Assembly (NCBI RefSeq): GCF_040869045.1
Contig: NC_090319.1
Span: 378,339,601 to 378,403,600, forward strand
Reading direction: 5' to 3'
Origin: Eurosta solidaginis
Lineage: Eukaryota; Arthropoda; Insecta; Diptera; Tephritidae
DNA length: 64,000 bases
The notes under the pieces: model-generated
Database searches by the model: none
What the model was told of the DNA's origin: nothing
The model's input: the letters and a program-made list of their open reading frames with translations, nothing else
Program-made: the position numbers and the translations under genes
Part shown: positions 60,198 through 64,000 of the stretch, piece after piece
How positions within the stretch are numbered: the first letter of the stretch is position 1
How the letters are laid out: every line of letters starts with the position of its first letter

Positions 60198-62655
60198 GCG
60201 AATGCGATTACAATTACAGACATGCAAAGCGATGAAGAGCACTAAAATAGCATTAGTATACAATTTAGCGAGAACAATTGTTAGTTTTGAGTAAACAAAT
60301 GTAAGTTTTGAAATGTTATAATTGGCTTACAATATCACAAAAATAGTTTACACATTAAAATTTGTAATGCGATTGATATAATTACAATTTCTAGAGGAGC
60401 TTGTTCTATTAAAAACATATATTATCTTTATTTTTGTAAGAGTGATATGATTGACTAAACAAAAAAACATGAACTTATTCCATAATTTAAATATGTCATA
60501 TGTTATTATTTCTATTTCTGTTATAAACATATAAGAATGCAAAAAAAAAACCCAATAAAAATATAGCAAACTAAAGTGGCATTGTATTTACTCCATATAT
60601 GCAAATAAATATCAATAAAACATTGTCAAAAACCCTTAAGTGGAGTAAAAATGTAATGCTTGGTTTAATAAAACTTATAACATATACTTTTCTTGTTTTT
60701 CATATTATCTTAAGTTTTTGGCCTTGGAACCGTTTGAAAGTTGTGCGTTTATTTTACGACCTCTTGCAAACTGTTCTTATGTAAAAAGAAATACAACACC
60801 CATATGCCATGTCTGAGTGACTGCCAATTGTTATTAAACTGTTTCAATGAAAACAAAACTACATCAATTGTCAGTCACCGAGGAATATGAGTGTAAAACT
60901 GTTATGTCAAATTTCATGTAAATATTCTTTGTTTGTTATAGTACGTCATTAACCACGAATAGCAAATGCAGTTCTGACTTGATAATATTGTTAAAGCATT
61001 TATGTATTTGTGTCAACAAACCGCATAGAATATACTAATTATGCCTTATCGCACCTTTAGACGTCACTCAACACATGTAGAGCTGCAATAAGATTTGACT
61101 GAAAGTCGTCAAGATGTCAATGAAAGTTAACAAGAGTATTTAAATTTTATTATGCAGCTATTTTATGACGCACATTGGGGTATTTTGTACAACAACCAAT
61201 TTAAATTTTAATCTTAAACTAATTAAAACTGTTTGAAAAGTTTATATCTAAAATTAAGGCGCAGTATATAATATAATTCGAAAACAAATTGGCTCGAAAT
61301 ACTTTTTTTTTTTTTTTTGCAGCTAATTCTTGCTTAGTATAAACAAAAATCCATAGCGTGTAAAAATATTTGCATAGCAACAAAGTCGCGTCTATTCCGA
61401 TCTACACTCGCAATAGGAGGGAAATGTATTGTAGCTTAATTGTAATTTCCTGAGTTTGAAGGGAGAATTCTGATACTGAATTGTAATTTCCTGTATTTGA
61501 ACTTGAATTGTAAATTCATGAATATGAATTGCAATTTTCTAAACTCGAATTAATTGATTTTTGAATTGGAAATGAAAGTTATGAAAATTAATATTAAATT
61601 ACTAAATTTTAATTGTAACTCCGTATTAAATTCCATATACGAATTATGATATTTTGAATATAAATTGTAACTTTCTCTGATAAAGTTATATATTTTCGTC
61701 GACTGATTCGAAAATCACCCTATACATGACTGTCTTTTAAAAACTCCCTGCCGAAATTTTTTTCAAGAGCGTTCTATCTTAGCATAAATTCACTACACCC
61801 ACTGTGCTTCAGAACAAGCAAAATCTGCTCTTTTGGTTATGACGAACAAAAGTGTTGATGTTTCAAAAATAGAGAAATAAACATACTTAAAAATCAAGAT
61901 GTCAGTTGATTGACCATATTTTTGGCATAATGCCCGAGCGCGCGCGGGTATATAAACAGAGTAGCGACAAAATATGACTAATTGGATGAATTAGATTTAT
62001 ACGAGGAAAAAAAAAAAGAATTTAAATTAATTTAAAAAACGAATAATGTATAACCGAACAATAATAAATAAATTTCATTAATATTACATTAAGTATTCCT
62101 CTGCGCTACCAAATAACGAACTCTTGCACTAAATATTATTCATCACATTTGCCATATGCCCCAAAATATCTAGCCGCTTCAAATCATCATACATCGATAC
62201 TCTCTCTCTTCGCAGATATTCTGCGCCAGCATCTTTCTAAATTGAAAACAATTTCATAATGAGGAGCGTTCATTGAAAATTATTTACTAAAATACAGAAT
62301 CAGTGTGAACGCGCTATTCAAACAGAAAACTACTTGCGATTCGCGCTAACGCACAATTTTAGGCCCAACAGTTGAAAGTAAAAGTAGAGCAAAAAGTAAA
62401 AAGTGATTGTCCATAAATAAATAAAACAAAATATAATTAATTATTCATGCTTTCTTCAATGTGCATCTTATGTGTTATCGTATTAAATCTTAATTAAGCA
62501 ATTTACTGTTATGTCTTAAACTGGAAAGGTACATACATACATATATATGCACTTAAATCCATAGCATATGGCATATACTGCATAGTCAACGCAAAGTCCA
62601 AGCATCCCAAGTACATATTTTAAAAGGCAAACGCACTGTGTGTACGGGAGGGAAT
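60198..62655. other. gamma-COP 3' flank, intergenic
   Basis: AT-rich, mostly low-information sequence. 61440-61680 is a run of GAATTGTAA/TTCTGAATT-type words (TTGAATTGTAATTTCCTG repeated). No coding frame supported before 62656. Confidence 0.4.
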
Positions 62656-62798
62656 ATGTTTCGTGTCTCGCAGGAGATTCGCTTGAACACAAGCAACAAT
62701 AACAACAATGCTGAAGTGACGCGGTACTGCAACACCACAAATGTCGACAGTGAAAATGATTGTATTTTTGGAAAATACCAAAGAACCCCAGATGCGGG
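62656..62798 (+). CDS. Possible first coding exon, unidentified gene
   Basis: An ATG opens a polar, Asn-rich reading frame (MFRVSQEIRLNTSNNNNN..., ending near FGKYQRTPDAG). It stops being protein-like right at a good donor, GGGTGAGTATG, around 62798. Composition and donor suggest the first coding exon of a plus-strand gene continuing past 64000. I do not recognise the protein and see no second exon before the window ends, so this could be a chance frame. Confidence 0.35.
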
Positions 62799-63000
62799 TG
62801 AGTATGCATATGTAGGGAAAGCTTCTGGTTTTTATTTTTGGTCATTGTTATGATTTTGTTTCTGGCTTTTTTTTTTATTCTGGAAAATGTTTTGCTTGTG
62901 TGTTATAAATACGCAACTAATTTACGGAATGGTCGATTTTTGTTTATACATCTTACATAAATAGGTACATATACATGTATGTACATATGTATATACAATA

Positions 63001-63466
63001 GACTGGGTCGGTTTATTAACCGATATCGTGCCATCGATTTTTCGATAGGATTTCGGCTCAGGAAAAAAAGTTACTTACGCATACCCAAAAAAATAATTTT
63101 CGAGTCTGCGAAATTTCATTTTTTGCTTTTTTTTCGGCTTTGATTTTTAAGGTTTTTTTCATGAACTACTAAAAAATTTTCCTTTCATTGTAAAATTTTC
63201 ATGCATACCCTGTCCGATCCAAAAATGTCCGCTAAAAACGTCGTTTGGGTCGGGTCGGACAGGGTATAGTTATGAAATTTTTTTTAGTAGGTCATGAAAA
63301 AACCTTAAAAATCAAAGTCGAAAAAAGTAAAAAAAAATAAATTTGCCAGGCTCGAAAATTATTTTTTTGGGTATGCGTAATGGAACTTTTTTCCTGACCC
63401 CAAATCCTATCGAAAAATCGATGGTGTGATATCGGTTAACTTTCGTCCATACAAACCGAGCCGCCC
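63001..63466. mobile_element. TA-flanked foldback element
   Basis: Ends GACTGGGTCGGTTT and, inverted, GGGCGGCTCGGTTT, with TA on both sides (62999-63000, 63467-63468). Arms of about 210 nt pair through AACCGATATC, CCATCGATTTTTCGATAGGAT, TACGCATACCCAAAAAAATAA and CATGCATACCCTGTCCGA-like to GGACAGGGTATAG. Frames in it are not genes. Confidence 0.82.
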
Positions 63467-63589
63467 TAATGTACACAATGTCTGTAATGTCTTTTAATGC
63501 ATTTGAAAGTTTTGGCCAGTACTTCAATACTTTATTACATCTCATCTTACCCACATCGCCTATTGTAAGATTGCCCTATCTCGACTGCC

Positions 63590-63775
63590 GGCTCATGTAT
63601 GTTGTATGATGTGTTTCGTCGAAGGCTGCCATAGCACTCAGCCAATCCGTGTGTAGAGGTCCCACCTCCCTAAATTATAGGTTAGGCTGAACTGGTAGTT
63701 CCGTAAACACCACAGATAAACCTTATGTGTTCATAGTGTTACCAGACATTTGCTCGACGATCAAACTGAAGCAGT
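63590..63775 (-). pseudogene. Non-LTR element 3' end, minus strand
   Basis: Read on the minus strand: TGTCTGGTAACACTATGAACACA ... CAGTTCAGCCTAACCTAT, which parallels the 3' tail of 33458-35408 (TTCTGGTAACACTACGGACTC ... CAGTTCAACCTA). Only the tail is present. Confidence 0.5.
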
Positions 63776-63945
63776 AATTGTTGTTGTTTTTGTATTAACG
63801 ATAAAGACACTCCCCGAATGCTTTGGGGAGTGTTATCGATGTTTATGGTCCTTTGCCGAAAACACCATTAAGGTACTATCCCGACCATCTCGGTAACCAT
63901 TAATATGACCACATTAAACCTTCTAGACCATCCCGCTCTCCCTAC
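63775..63945 (+). repeat. Dispersed repeat shared with 10441-10645, copy 2
   Basis: Contains GATAAAGACACTCCCCGAATG, GGGGAGTGTTATCGATG, CCCGACCATCTCGGTAACC and ATATGACCACATTAAACCTTC in the same order as 10441-10645. Confidence 0.65.
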
Positions 63946-64000
63946 CACCTAGTTCCACGAGGAGAGTCATTCCAAAGTAGTCGGCAAAGTCGTATGCCGA

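Overview
Eukaryotic, AT-rich, repeat-laden DNA from a fly. The intron-bearing genes read as insect orthologues: gamma-COP, NKAP, an SLC7 light chain and a secreted alpha-carbonic anhydrase. Transposon remnants make up most of the rest. The repeat mix and protein similarity suggest a higher dipteran; a tephritid fruit fly is my best guess, but that is inference.

Layout. (1) 1-11.8 kb: a minus-strand secreted alpha-carbonic anhydrase gene, six coding exons visible, its 3' end running off the left edge. Its introns hold degenerate repeats, a pyrimidine tract, a foldback element split by a solo LTR, a ~116-bp minisatellite and a SINE. (2) 11.8-38.6 kb: no convincing host protein gene. It holds an isolated tRNA-Cys(GCA), SINEs, Helitron-like elements, broken RNase-H-type non-LTR retrotransposons, a 226-bp TA-flanked MITE next to its own empty-site copy, a 588-bp foldback, a tandem-repeat element and three hAT elements (two with clear 8-bp target duplications). 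(3) 38.6-50.8 kb: a complete minus-strand SLC7/LAT amino-acid transporter (7 exons, 527 aa). Its 8.9-kb first intron carries a piggyBac-like element, a TTA-flanked MITE, an LTR fragment and a large inverted repeat. (4) 52.7-54.1 kb: a complete minus-strand NKAP gene (2 exons, 449 aa). (5) 54.2-56.8 kb: NKAP and gamma-COP are divergent; between them lie a hairpin, a SINE, a PIF/Harbinger-like element encoding a Myb-like start, and a foldback element. (6) 56.9-60.1 kb: a complete plus-strand gamma-COP gene (8 exons, 876 aa). (7) 60.1-64 kb: gamma-COP 3' flank, a possible first coding exon of another plus-strand gene, a TA-flanked foldback and retrotransposon 3' ends.

The host genes are unrelated in function (CO2 hydration, amino-acid exchange, nuclear RNA/transcription, Golgi coat) and are not an operon or cluster. 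Exon sums of 1584, 1350 and 2631 nt (all multiples of 3, with intact frames) support the three complete models. I found no previously undescribed enzymatic or defence system. The notable content is nested transposition, with several insertions provable from target-site duplications inside the window.
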